Origin: an uncultured Microbulbifer sp.
GTDB lineage: Bacteria; Pseudomonadota; Gammaproteobacteria; Pseudomonadales; Cellvibrionaceae
Reading direction: 5' to 3'
DNA length: 64,000 nucleotides
Assembly: GCF_947504145.1 (NCBI RefSeq)
Contig: NZ_CANNGQ010000004.1
Span: 62,001-126,000 of the forward strand
Part shown: piece after piece, positions 47,358 through 56,737 of the stretch
Layout of the letters: the number at the start of each line of letters is the position of its first letter
Position numbering within the stretch: position 1 is the stretch's first letter
The notes under the pieces: generated by a model
Seen by the model: only the letters and a program-made list of their open reading frames with translations
Told to the model about the DNA's origin: nothing
Database searches by the model: none
Program-made: the position numbers and the translations under genes

Positions 47358-49415
47358 TCAGTTCACGCTGGCGCGCGCCACCAGTGCCAACTCTGCATCC
47401 CGCTGCATTACCGCCCACCACTGATTGGGCTCAGCCGAATCAAAGCCCACCAGCGGTTGCCCATCACAACCGGCGGCGCGCTCCGGTGCGCTGCTCAGAA
47501 AGCTGTCCTGCCAGGATACTTCCAGTACACAGCCCTCCTCGGCCAGAGGCTGCCACTGACCGCCCGACTGAACGGCCAGGATCAGGCTTTCATCGGCGCC
47601 ATCCGGGCCGGTAAAGGCCAGCGCGTAGCGGTCGGCCACCGCCGTGCTGATATCCCATGACCGGGTAGCCGTTTCCGGCAATACCACCGGAGGCTTGGCG
47701 CCGCCGTCCGGTGTGCTCATGGCGAGACCGGAGTCCACTTCAATATCTTTCAGCACGCCGTAATCGTCTTGATAAATGCCCGTCTGATTCTGGGTACCAC
47801 TCACCACCAGAATATCGGACACCGTTTCTTCCGTGGCTGCCAACCAGCTCAGGGTAACGTGTTCTTTCAGGTCGATGGTGGTTTCGGGAATGATCAGCTC
47901 GTCGCTCTCGTAGTCGGGCGCCGCGCGCAACGGACTGTTGAGGTTGGGCGTCCAGCTTTCGTGGTACTGGTACAACCACTGATAGGCGAGACGCATCAGG
48001 TCGTTCAGAGTTTCCGCGCGGGAGAAGCCGGGGGTGACGCCCATATCCCGGGTACGGGTATCGGTGCGGTTGAAGGTTTTATTGCGGCCGCCGATCAACC
48101 GGGCGTAGCCGCCCTGAGGTGCCAGACATTCGTTGCTGCGGTATTCCGGCTGCAACACCAGCGCCGAGCGGGTGCCCTCGGGAATCGCATCCGGGTAGAT
48201 GACGGTTTCACAGCGGTTGGTGGTTCGGGAGAAGCGGTCAGCCAATTTCCACTCTGCGACAAACGCGTAGGACGTGTCGTTACTTTTTGCGGTATGTGGC
48301 GCAAAGTAGGAAACGTAATCCACTCGTGGCCCCTGAAACGTTAGCACTGAGGAGTTTACGTCGTACGCTTCGGAGCCACTGGAGTAAGTGGCATTTTTCT
48401 GCGCCACGATCATCTGCACCAGATCCCGCTCACCGTAACGAAACTCATAGCCCTTGTAGGACGCGTTGCCCGCCATGATCTGGGTATACACATCCATACG
48501 GTAGTTACCGCCGGCGGGGGTGGAGCTGGAGGGCAACGTGGTTAAGGCAGTTTTTGCGGAGATCAGCGAGCGCTGATACTGATGCTCGTGGCCCTGCACA
48601 TAAATGACATCGTGATCGGCGAAGAATTCACGAATTTGTGGCTGTACCTGGTAAACCCAATGGTCGTCTTTGGTGCCCTCTACAATCTGCTCTCGGGTCT
48701 GTCCGTACTTGGCGCCGATCAGGCCGTCGTGGCTGGCAACCACGATATGATCCACATTTTCCCGCTGCTCATAGACCACCTGCTTGATCCATTCGAAGGC
48801 GACTGGCAGGTTGTAATAAGCGAGACCGATCACCAGCACATTTTCACGCACCACGTAATAATTCACCCACTCGTATCCGGGCATATGCACGGCATCCTTG
48901 GGAATGAAATCACGCATATTATCGATCCACTCCACGGTGTAGGCATAACTGGTTTCGTGGTTGCCCATAACTGGCAGAAACTCGATGCCCTGCTCTGCGT
49001 ATCCATCGGCCACCGAGCGCCATTCAGCAAATTCCACTGCGGAACCGTGATCGGTGAGGTCACCGAGGGCGATCACCATGTTCACCCCGGCTGCTTGCTG
49101 ATGCTTCAGCACTTCGCGCATGGGATGCAGGGAAACGTGGGCCTGGCCCTCGCTGTCGGTGCCACCCTGGGTGTCCGGTAGCAGACCAATTCGGAAAACA
49201 GAATCCACGGTTGCCGCCTCCTCTGTCGCCTCCTCGCCTTCTTCTACCGGCTCTTCCTCTTCGTCTGGCTCCTGTTCATTATCCGGCTGTTCAGAAACCT
49301 CGTCTGGAACATCGAGATTATTGGTATTTCCGTTTTCGGATTCACAGCCGGCCAATGCGCAGCAGAATACGAGCGCCACAATCAGTGGCTGCCACACAGG
49401 TTTATTAACAAACAT
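47358..49415 (-). CDS. Metallophosphoesterase lipoprotein
   Basis: The 685-residue product has a lipoprotein signal (CCALAGC, lipid at Cys24 of the chosen start) and a very acidic Glu/Asp-rich linker to about residue 68. A calcineurin-like phosphoesterase domain follows with all metal motifs: DTQ, GDLTDHG, GNHET, SHDG and GHEHQ. The C-terminal 350 residues have no family I can name. It should act at the outer membrane or periplasm on a phosphate ester; the substrate is unknown. ATG 49415 is preceded by GGGGG. It is not obviously part of the alginate pathway. Confidence 0.88.
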   Translation of the reverse strand: MFVNKPVWQPLIVALVFCCALAGCESENGNTNNLDVPDEVSEQPDNEQEPDEEEEPVEEGEEATEEAATVDSVFRIGLLPDTQGGTDSEGQAHVSLHPMREVLKHQQAAGVNMVIALGDLTDHGSAVEFAEWRSVADGYAEQGIEFLPVMGNHETSYAYTVEWIDNMRDFIPKDAVHMPGYEWVNYYVVRENVLVIGLAYYNLPVAFEWIKQVVYEQRENVDHIVVASHDGLIGAKYGQTREQIVEGTKDDHWVYQVQPQIREFFADHDVIYVQGHEHQYQRSLISAKTALTTLPSSSTPAGGNYRMDVYTQIMAGNASYKGYEFRYGERDLVQMIVAQKNATYSSGSEAYDVNSSVLTFQGPRVDYVSYFAPHTAKSNDTSYAFVAEWKLADRFSRTTNRCETVIYPDAIPEGTRSALVLQPEYRSNECLAPQGGYARLIGGRNKTFNRTDTRTRDMGVTPGFSRAETLNDLMRLAYQWLYQYHESWTPNLNSPLRAAPDYESDELIIPETTIDLKEHVTLSWLAATEETVSDILVVSGTQNQTGIYQDDYGVLKDIEVDSGLAMSTPDGGAKPPVVLPETATRSWDISTAVADRYALAFTGPDGADESLILAVQSGGQWQPLAEEGCVLEVSWQDSFLSSAPERAAGCDGQPLVGFDSAEPNQWWAVMQRDAELALVARASVN

Positions 49416-49549
49416 TACTACCCCCACTTTGTTTACAGTTGCTTATGGAATTTTTGCGGAACAGCCGATCTTTGGCAGCTATCGCAATCTATTCAAAAGC
49501 AAAGAAGTGAAGGTTTGGCTTCTGTTTAGTGAATTTTATAAACGGAGTT

Positions 49550-50767
49550 TTATGGTTTGGCCCGAAACTGCAGTACGGCCAGGGCAATCACGGTAATCGC
49601 CAGCGGCGGAAAGGAGGCCCACAATACGGTATTCCAGCCGTAGGCACTGAGGATGCCACCGGAGGCAAACGAGCCCAGGGCCATCAGCCCAAAAACAATA
49701 AAGTCATTCACCGACTGTACTCGCGTTTTTTCTACTTCCGTATGGCACTCCAGCACCAGCGCTGAGGCGCCGAGAAAGCCGAAGTTCCAACCCACTCCCA
49801 GCAGTATCAGCGTCCACCAGAAATGCCCTACGTCCATACCACCAAGACCAACCGCCGCGGAAATACCGATCAACAACAGCCCCACCATCATCACCCGCTC
49901 GGCACCAAAGCGCTGGATGAATTTGCCGGTAAAAAAGCTGGGACCGAACATGGCGATAACATGCCACTGCAGGCCGAGGTTGGACGACTCGGTGGAATGC
50001 CCATGCATATGCATGGCAAGTGGTGCTGCGGTCATCAGGAAGTTCATCAGCGTGTAGGAAATGGCGCCGCAAGTTGCCGCCACGATAAAGCGCGGTTGCC
50101 GAGCGATTGCGCCGATCGGCCGACCACCACGGACTTGGGCCAGCGTCGGCTTGGGCAGGTGCACGCCCATTAAAATAAACGCGGCGACCACCGCCACCGC
50201 GGCCTGCGCAAAAAAAGTGACGATAAACAGGTACTTTGGCCACAGGTCCATGGTCCAGGTCACCAGCTGCGGGCCCACCACACCGGCGGCAACGCCACCA
50301 GCCATGACCATGGAAAGCGCCTGGGCTTTGCGCGCAGGGGCCACGCCATCGGCGGCAGCAAAGCGAAAACTCAGCACCACAGCGGCGTAGGCGCCGCCAA
50401 AAAACGTCGACAGACACAACAGCCAGAAGCCATTCACTCCGCTGACATAAGTCGCGCACATGGCCAGCAGGCCTGACAACACACCCGCCCCGGTACCAGT
50501 CATGAATGCTGCCCTGCGGCCGTGGCGACCGGCAATGGTACCCATCGGCAGAATACACAACGCCATGCCGACAACAAAAATCGACAGGGGCAATGTCGCC
50601 AGTACCGGCGACGGCGCCAGTGCATTGCCCACAATAGCGCCGGTGGCATACACCACTACGGAGTTGGCCCCCGCCAGTGCTTGGGCAATAGCCAGGCGCC
50701 AGACGTTACTGCGCTGTTTACGCTCGCTGAGCGTTAGGGGGGCTTCGCCCTGCAGACTAGCTTCCAT
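49550..50767 (-). CDS. MFS transporter
   Basis: The 405-residue product has about 12 membrane segments and the MFS loop motif GTIAGRHGRRAAF between helices 2 and 3. A less exact repeat lies between helices 8 and 9 (GKFIQRFGAERVM). The central loop is short. The substrate cannot be told. The ATG at 50767 lies inside the last codons of the preceding lipoprotein gene, an 11-base overlap, so the two are cotranscribed and probably coupled. Confidence 0.87.
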   Translation of the reverse strand: MEASLQGEAPLTLSERKQRSNVWRLAIAQALAGANSVVVYATGAIVGNALAPSPVLATLPLSIFVVGMALCILPMGTIAGRHGRRAAFMTGTGAGVLSGLLAMCATYVSGVNGFWLLCLSTFFGGAYAAVVLSFRFAAADGVAPARKAQALSMVMAGGVAAGVVGPQLVTWTMDLWPKYLFIVTFFAQAAVAVVAAFILMGVHLPKPTLAQVRGGRPIGAIARQPRFIVAATCGAISYTLMNFLMTAAPLAMHMHGHSTESSNLGLQWHVIAMFGPSFFTGKFIQRFGAERVMMVGLLLIGISAAVGLGGMDVGHFWWTLILLGVGWNFGFLGASALVLECHTEVEKTRVQSVNDFIVFGLMALGSFASGGILSAYGWNTVLWASFPPLAITVIALAVLQFRAKP

Positions 50768-51572
50768 CACAAGAACTCTCTGTGGTATTGAGATAGGTAG
50801 CGCGAACCACACCCGTCAGTTTTTCCCGCGGCAATGTGAACTCGACCTCCCCCATTGAATAGGGGCCGAGAGTATACACGCCGTACAGCAGCACCAAACC
50901 CGTGTCCGTCAAACGGAAATCTTCGCTTTTGGTGAAGGGCCAGTTTTTGCCAAAGTCGCTATCAACCTGCTGGGTTGCCAACCACTGACGATGCGCGTCT
51001 GCTGCGAGTGCCCAGAAGGCTTTTTCCTGCCCTGGCTCGATGACATCGGCCAAAGTTACCTGCTGATCATCGGCGAGATCCCAGTTCAACCAGCGACTGA
51101 CCGGCATGCCGTGGGCACCGCCGGTATAGAGATAACTATTGACTACAATGGTCAGCAGATTGCCGTAGCGCGCCAATTGTTTGGCATCACCGTTCAGCTG
51201 CCACTGAGCAGCGGAGGTCACTGTGACCGCGGCAGCATCGTCGAGAAATTTCTGCGCGACCTTGTCGAGGGCGTTCAGTGGCGCCGACGATGCATCGTCA
51301 TTGCCCTGCAACTGCTGGAGCATTTGCGCATAAATCGCATCGTTGAGCGCGGGGCGATCCGCAAACACTTCACGTCGAATCATGACCGACGCACACGCAT
51401 CCGGTGAATTACAGCCTGGCGGACGCAATTCCAGGGTTTCCACCTGGGAATCAAGCGCTGCGGGCGCCCCATTCTTTTTCGGCCCACAGCCTGCCAAACC
51501 GAACACCAAAAGCAGGGCCAGTGGCAGCATCCAATGAGAGCGTGATTGAAGTGACAATGAGGTGAACGACAT
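50757..51572 (-). CDS. DUF3298 family lipoprotein
   Basis: The 271-residue product has a lipoprotein signal (LVFGLAGC). The body resembles DUF3298/RsiV-like proteins: NSYLYTGGAHGMPVSRWLNWDL is the typical core, and the end (LGPYSMGEVEFTLPREKL) matches the family C terminus. The domain occurs in extracytoplasmic proteins, including a lysozyme-binding anti-sigma factor; no sigma gene is nearby. The start has GGAG five bases upstream. The gene overlaps the MFS gene. Confidence 0.82.
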   Translation of the reverse strand: MSFTSLSLQSRSHWMLPLALLLVFGLAGCGPKKNGAPAALDSQVETLELRPPGCNSPDACASVMIRREVFADRPALNDAIYAQMLQQLQGNDDASSAPLNALDKVAQKFLDDAAAVTVTSAAQWQLNGDAKQLARYGNLLTIVVNSYLYTGGAHGMPVSRWLNWDLADDQQVTLADVIEPGQEKAFWALAADAHRQWLATQQVDSDFGKNWPFTKSEDFRLTDTGLVLLYGVYTLGPYSMGEVEFTLPREKLTGVVRATYLNTTESSCDGS

Positions 51573-51714
51573 ACATTCTCCATAAGGGTTTGAGGGCGGA
51601 GGACTGCACGAGCATAAGTAGCCGTGCGCGCGCTCGCAAGCGCCTTTAACGTGTTAAAGTGAACGGTTTGACCACAGTGACCCGCCAGAATACTGCCTAC
51701 GCCGGAGCTTTCAC

Positions 51715-54700
51715 TTGATTCCTTTTGCCCTCAAAAATATCCAGCAAATGGCCAACGAGCGCAGTTTTGCCCGGGGTGAGGATTACTTCCTGCGCGGCCG
51801 GGTAGAGGAAGCTTATTGGGATGACGATGCCGAGGTGTATCGCGGCCGGGTCAAGGGCTCTGGGCGCTATGTGTATCGGGTGGAACTGGACGTTGAGCGG
51901 TCGCGCCTGGTGGGCCTCTGCTCCTGCCCGGTATCGCTGAATTGCAAACACGCGGTGGCAGTGGCACTAAAAATCCTGGATCGGGAAATAGGCGAACCGG
52001 CACCTACCGCCGACACGCCATCGAGCGCACAGCAGCCAACGCCCGGCAATCCTCGGTGGCTCGAATGGCTACAGGGTTTACCACATGCCCCCCGCGAAGG
52101 TTCTGGTCCACTGGAATACGGTAATCACTATCTGCTGTATGTGCTGGAAGAAGACGCGCAAAGTCGCCTGAAGTTATCCACCAAAAAGGGATACCTGAAG
52201 AAAGATGGTAACTGGAGCCAGATCCGGAATTTTCACCAGGACACCAAATACCTGAGCTGGAACCGTCCCAGCCACCTGCTGGACGAAGACGTCACCATTC
52301 TGGAACTGCTCCCGCAGGTCAATGCTTCTGGCCGCCTCGGACTGATGGGCGAACGGGGGCGGCGCGCACTGACTTACCTTCTTGAAAGTAACCGCTTCTA
52401 TTTTGATGACACGCTGATTCAACGTGCACCTGCGCGCGAATTGCAATGGCGATGGGAGCCTGACGACAACGGCAACCAGCAACTAACGGCGGTCCTTGAT
52501 GACATGGACAGTGCCAGCCGCTGGCAATTGATTCCGGTAAGCCCGCCCTGCTATTTGGATACCGAAAATATCGCTATCGGAGATATCGACACGCCACTGC
52601 CCACCGACCAGTTGACCCATCTGCTGGAAATGCCGCCGGTGCCCGATAACGATGTTGGTCTGATGTCCGTGCAACTGCGTCAGCAGATTCCCGCCTCCCA
52701 GTTACCTCTGCCTGTAGAACCCAAACTTACTCACACCAGCGAATTCACGCCGCATATTTCCCTGGTGGGTTGCGACTTCGACCACTACAAATTACCCGCG
52801 CTGAAACTGCATTTCGATTATGCGGGGTTAATGGTGTCACCGTCTTACAGCCGCCACGGCGAAGGCCCGGAAATCATCCGGGAAAAAGACGGCGAGTACC
52901 TGCATGTCATTCGCGATATGCAGCGCGAACAACAATGCGTTGACCAGATCTACAGTCAGGGCCTGTACCTGATTCAGGAAAACCTCGGTGGGCAAGAAGA
53001 AGTGTGGGTACTGGACGCCACCAAGCCGGAAAAAATATTCGAGCGCTGGAGTGCCCTGTTGCGGGACCAAATACCCGACTGGCAGAAACAGGGCTGGGTG
53101 ATCGAAACCGATCCCAGCTATCGTTTTGAACTTTCCCATGTGGAAATCGCGGTCGAACTCACCGACAGCGCGGACACCAACGACAACTGGTTTGAACTGG
53201 GGCTGGATCTGACGCTGCCAAACGGCCGGCAGTGGCCCATTGTCGACTTGATTGAACAATGGCTGGAGCAGGATACCCCGGAGCAGCTGAGCATTATTGT
53301 CGATGGCGACTGGATCAGTGTAGACACCAAACCCCTACAGAATATTCGCGGCCTGTTACTGGATTTACTCAAGGAGAAAAAGCTCGCTCGAGCCGTGCGA
53401 CTCCCCGCATTCCAGGCAGCGCAGTTTTCCGAAATCGAAGGCCTGGAGCAGCGCCACGCGCCCATTACCCAAAAGCTGATGGAAACCCTACGGGACTTTT
53501 CCGGCCTGCAACCGATACCCAAGCCCACAGACCTCAATGCCACCCTGCGTCCCTATCAACAAGACGGCCTCAACTGGCTGGCTTTTTTGCAGCAGTACGG
53601 CTTCGGCGGCATCCTCGCCGACGATATGGGCCTGGGGAAAACTCTGCAGACCCTGGCGCTGGTGCAGCACATGAAAGAAACCGGCGCACTGGGCAAACCC
53701 GCACTGGTGGTCGCACCCACCAGCCTGACCGGCAACTGGATGCACGAGGCGGCGCAGTTCACGCCGCAGCTAAAAACCACCCTGGTGCATGGGCCCGATC
53801 GAGATGCCGCCTTCGGCCAGATCAAACACAGCGACCTGGTCATCACCACCTACCCACTGCTGGCCCGGGACCAGACGTACTATAAAGACCGCGAGTTCAG
53901 CCTGCTGGCGCTGGACGAAGCCCAGGCGATCAAAAACCCCACCACCCAAATTGCGGAAGTGGTGCGCAGTCTCCATAGCAATACTCGTCTGTGCCTTTCC
54001 GGCACGCCACTGGAAAATCACCTGGGAGAACTCTGGTCGCTGATGGACTTTGCCTTGCCGGGGTTACTCGGCAGCCGAAAAACCTTCCAGCAGACTTACC
54101 GCACGCCGATCGAAAGCCATGGCAACCACGAGCGCCAACAGGAACTCGCGCAGAAAGTGCGCCCGTTTATGTTGCGGCGCACCAAGTCGGAAGTGGTAGC
54201 AGAGCTACCACCGAAGACCGAGACGATTCAATATGTCGAACTCGGCAGCAAACAGCGCGCGCTGTATGAGAGTGTACGCATCAGTATGGAGAAGCGCATT
54301 CGCGATCTGGTGGAACGACAGGGAATGGGCAAGAGCCATATCGAATTTCTCGACGCGCTATTGAAGCTGCGCCAGACCTGCATTGATCCGCGCCTGGTCA
54401 AACTGGACAAGGCTGCCGGTATTCGCGAGAGTGCCAAGCTCAACTGGCTCGAGGAAAACCTGCCGCAACTGCTGGAAGAAGGTCGTAATATTCTGATTTT
54501 CTCCCAGTTCACCCAGGTTTTGAAACTGATCGAGGAACTGCTCAGCGAGCAGAAAATCGATTACACCAAACTCACTGGCCAGACCCGCAAACGCCAGCAG
54601 GCCATCGACATTTTTCAGAGCGGTGAAGTTCGGGTATTCCTGATTAGCCTGAAAGCCGGCGGCGCCGGCCTCAACCTGACCGCCGCCGACGTGGTGATCC

Positions 54701-54933
54701 ATATGGACCCCTGGTGGAACCCGGCGGTAGAAAACCAGGCCACCGACCGCGCCCACCGCATCGGCCAGGACAAACCGGTGTTTGTGTACAAGCTGGTGGC
54801 TGCGGATACGGTAGAGGAGCGCATTCACCAGATGCAGCGACATAAGCAGGCGCTGTCCGACGCGCTCTTCGACGCGACGAATACCGCGAAATTACCCGCA
54901 GACAGGGAAGGACTACTGTCACTGTTGTCTTGA
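51715..54933 (+). CDS. SWIM zinc-finger SNF2-family DNA helicase/translocase
   Basis: The 1072-residue product has an N-terminal SWIM zinc finger (Cys69-x-Cys71-x5-Cys77-x-His79), a long central region, and an SNF2 motor. Walker A is DDMGLGKT at about 636-643, motif II is DEAQ from Asp734, and the C-terminal helicase motif is SLKAGGAGLNLTAADVVIHMDPWWNPAVENQATDRAHRIGQ. Bacterial relatives remodel protein-nucleic acid complexes, but targets are unknown. The TTG at 51715 is supported by GGAG seven bases upstream and by the SWIM domain starting immediately. The gene stands alone. Confidence 0.92.
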   Translation: MIPFALKNIQQMANERSFARGEDYFLRGRVEEAYWDDDAEVYRGRVKGSGRYVYRVELDVERSRLVGLCSCPVSLNCKHAVAVALKILDREIGEPAPTADTPSSAQQPTPGNPRWLEWLQGLPHAPREGSGPLEYGNHYLLYVLEEDAQSRLKLSTKKGYLKKDGNWSQIRNFHQDTKYLSWNRPSHLLDEDVTILELLPQVNASGRLGLMGERGRRALTYLLESNRFYFDDTLIQRAPARELQWRWEPDDNGNQQLTAVLDDMDSASRWQLIPVSPPCYLDTENIAIGDIDTPLPTDQLTHLLEMPPVPDNDVGLMSVQLRQQIPASQLPLPVEPKLTHTSEFTPHISLVGCDFDHYKLPALKLHFDYAGLMVSPSYSRHGEGPEIIREKDGEYLHVIRDMQREQQCVDQIYSQGLYLIQENLGGQEEVWVLDATKPEKIFERWSALLRDQIPDWQKQGWVIETDPSYRFELSHVEIAVELTDSADTNDNWFELGLDLTLPNGRQWPIVDLIEQWLEQDTPEQLSIIVDGDWISVDTKPLQNIRGLLLDLLKEKKLARAVRLPAFQAAQFSEIEGLEQRHAPITQKLMETLRDFSGLQPIPKPTDLNATLRPYQQDGLNWLAFLQQYGFGGILADDMGLGKTLQTLALVQHMKETGALGKPALVVAPTSLTGNWMHEAAQFTPQLKTTLVHGPDRDAAFGQIKHSDLVITTYPLLARDQTYYKDREFSLLALDEAQAIKNPTTQIAEVVRSLHSNTRLCLSGTPLENHLGELWSLMDFALPGLLGSRKTFQQTYRTPIESHGNHERQQELAQKVRPFMLRRTKSEVVAELPPKTETIQYVELGSKQRALYESVRISMEKRIRDLVERQGMGKSHIEFLDALLKLRQTCIDPRLVKLDKAAGIRESAKLNWLEENLPQLLEEGRNILIFSQFTQVLKLIEELLSEQKIDYTKLTGQTRKRQQAIDIFQSGEVRVFLISLKAGGAGLNLTAADVVIHMDPWWNPAVENQATDRAHRIGQDKPVFVYKLVAADTVEERIHQMQRHKQALSDALFDATNTAKLPADREGLLSLLS

Positions 54934-55057
54934 GGAGCGGAGTCGTTCGTAGCGCGAACTGCAGTGATTGCATAGTGCAAAACGGAGCTCGGCCAGCGCC
55001 ATGCAGCACCACGGACTATGCTTATGCCTCTCAAGGAACGACAGGGAGCTCAGGTAA

Positions 55058-55921
55058 ATGGTCAAACGCCTTGGCGTGATATTATTTTTGCTGTATTCCA
55101 CCTCGGGGCACACAGCCGATGAAGGCGGCGACCTATCTGCCAATGAAGTTAGCCGCCAATTGTCCAACCCCAACACGTCCCTCGCACGCCTGACGTTCAA
55201 AAATCAGTTCCGCTGGTTTGAAGGCAGCCTGGGGGATGCCGACGGCCAACGTGGCTATGAGCTGCTGTTCCAGCCCTCTTTTCCAATAAAGCTCGGCGGC
55301 GGCGATATGTTTTTCGTCCGCCCGGCATTTCCGGTTTTTTTTGATCAGCCGGTATTTGATTCAAGTGAGGGGCGTTTTACCCAGGAGCTGGGCCTTGGAG
55401 ATATCGGCTTTGATATTTCTTACGGTCATACGACAGAATCCGGAGTCAATTTCTCTGTCGGCGCAGCCGGTAGTCTGCCCACCGCAACCTCCAGTGAGCT
55501 CGGCATCGGCCAGATGACCCTCGGCCCGGAATTTCTCATCGCCAAGGTGTCGAAAAAATATGTCATCGGCTTTTTCCCCAATCATCAATGGGATGTGGCA
55601 GGCTGGGGAGAGGAAAACATCAGTATCACCACCCTGCAGCCTATCGCGGTATACCTGCCGGGCAATGCGTGGAGTATCGCTAGCTCTCCCATTGCCACCT
55701 ATAACTGGAACACGGAAACCTGGACTACGCCGATCAATCTCGCAGTCAGTAAAACAGTGATACTCGGTGACACCCCGTGGCGGTTCGGAATGGAGTTCAA
55801 TTATTACACCGAACGCCCGGATGAGTTCGGCCCCCAGTGGATGGTTGGCATCAATGTCGTACCAGTGGTGGAAAATGTTTTTGCGCGCTGGTTCCAGAGA
55901 AGCACCGACCAAGCACACTGA
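55058..55921 (+). CDS. Putative outer-membrane beta-barrel protein
   Basis: The 287-residue product has a signal peptide (LFLLYSTSGHTA). The body is rich in amphipathic beta-strands with Gly and aromatic residues (LGLGDIGFDISYGHTTESGVNFSVGAAGSLPT...LGIGQMTLGPEFLIAK), as in the transporter-like barrel proteins related to MetA-pathway phenol-degradation proteins. A function is not known. The gene lies alone, convergent with the rhombosortase gene, 61 bases apart. Confidence 0.7.
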   Translation: MVKRLGVILFLLYSTSGHTADEGGDLSANEVSRQLSNPNTSLARLTFKNQFRWFEGSLGDADGQRGYELLFQPSFPIKLGGGDMFFVRPAFPVFFDQPVFDSSEGRFTQELGLGDIGFDISYGHTTESGVNFSVGAAGSLPTATSSELGIGQMTLGPEFLIAKVSKKYVIGFFPNHQWDVAGWGEENISITTLQPIAVYLPGNAWSIASSPIATYNWNTETWTTPINLAVSKTVILGDTPWRFGMEFNYYTERPDEFGPQWMVGINVVPVVENVFARWFQRSTDQAH

Positions 55922-55982
55922 GCGCGGGCACAGGCCTTGCTAAAACCTTTGGTGTTTTCACTGACTGCTACACTGCGGCCCT

Positions 55983-56621
55983 TTAATCGCCCGCAACATT
56001 GAATTTTCGCAAGTCGGAATACCAGAAGACACCACCGATTACAGCACCGATCAGGGTTCCCAAAACCGTACCAAGCAGGTGGCTGGACACCGCCACCTCC
56101 GCTTCGATCATGGCCGCTGTCGCCGCACTGGCACCGGCGGTCAGCTCCCAGCCCACTTTCAGAAAACAGCCGATCAGCAGAAGCCCGCCGGACCAGCGGC
56201 GCTGGAACAATTCACTCACCGCGCCGAAACAGAACAATCCATGCAAGACACCGGAGAGGCCGTAGTAACTTTCCACCTCCGGAAACCAGCACCACAGGCC
56301 GAGGCTGATCAGTAGCGAGAGCAATACCACCAGGCCGAGATACGCCTCCACCGGGTGCCGCCGGCCGAGCAACTGGCTCTGCCCGAAGACAAACCACAGG
56401 GCCACAATGCCCGCGCTGTTCAGCAGCAGATGTGCGGTATTGGTGTGGACAAGGTGCCCGGTGAGCAACCGCCACCACTGGCCCTCGGCCAGCAGTGCGC
56501 GGTCGTACATAAACCCGTGCGGGTAAACAGACTGGAGCCACTGCATCAGCATGCAGAGCAACAGCAGCAAAGCGGGGCCGCCAATGCTGCCGGCGAGATT
56601 TTTTCGATCTATATCGAGCAT
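55983..56621 (-). CDS. rrtA: Rhombosortase (rhomboid-family intramembrane protease)
   Basis: The 212-residue product is a six-segment rhomboid protease of the rhombosortase type. The catalytic motif reads YYGLSGVLHG with Ser123, and the partner His is His181 in SSHLLGTVLG. HTNTAHLLLN near residues 59-68 matches the conserved HxxxxHxxxN region. Rhombosortases cleave proteins carrying a GlyGly-CTERM tail during surface sorting. I find no such tail among the proteins of this window, so its substrates must be encoded elsewhere. Confidence 0.88.
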   Translation of the reverse strand: MLDIDRKNLAGSIGGPALLLLLCMLMQWLQSVYPHGFMYDRALLAEGQWWRLLTGHLVHTNTAHLLLNSAGIVALWFVFGQSQLLGRRHPVEAYLGLVVLLSLLISLGLWCWFPEVESYYGLSGVLHGLFCFGAVSELFQRRWSGGLLLIGCFLKVGWELTAGASAATAAMIEAEVAVSSHLLGTVLGTLIGAVIGGVFWYSDLRKFNVAGD

Positions 56622-56737
56622 CTTCGATATGTGCGCAGCGCGCCATTAAAAATGGGAATGCCGCACTATGGTTGAAAAGCCCGGGTTTGGCAATTTCACA
56701 GTCACCGAAGATGTCGAGCAAACTGCTGTACGGCTAG

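Noticed and set aside
47358-49415. Metallophosphoesterase as part of the alginate regulon
   Set aside because: It has its own terminator, lacks TTGGT half-sites upstream, and its family has no known role in alginate use.
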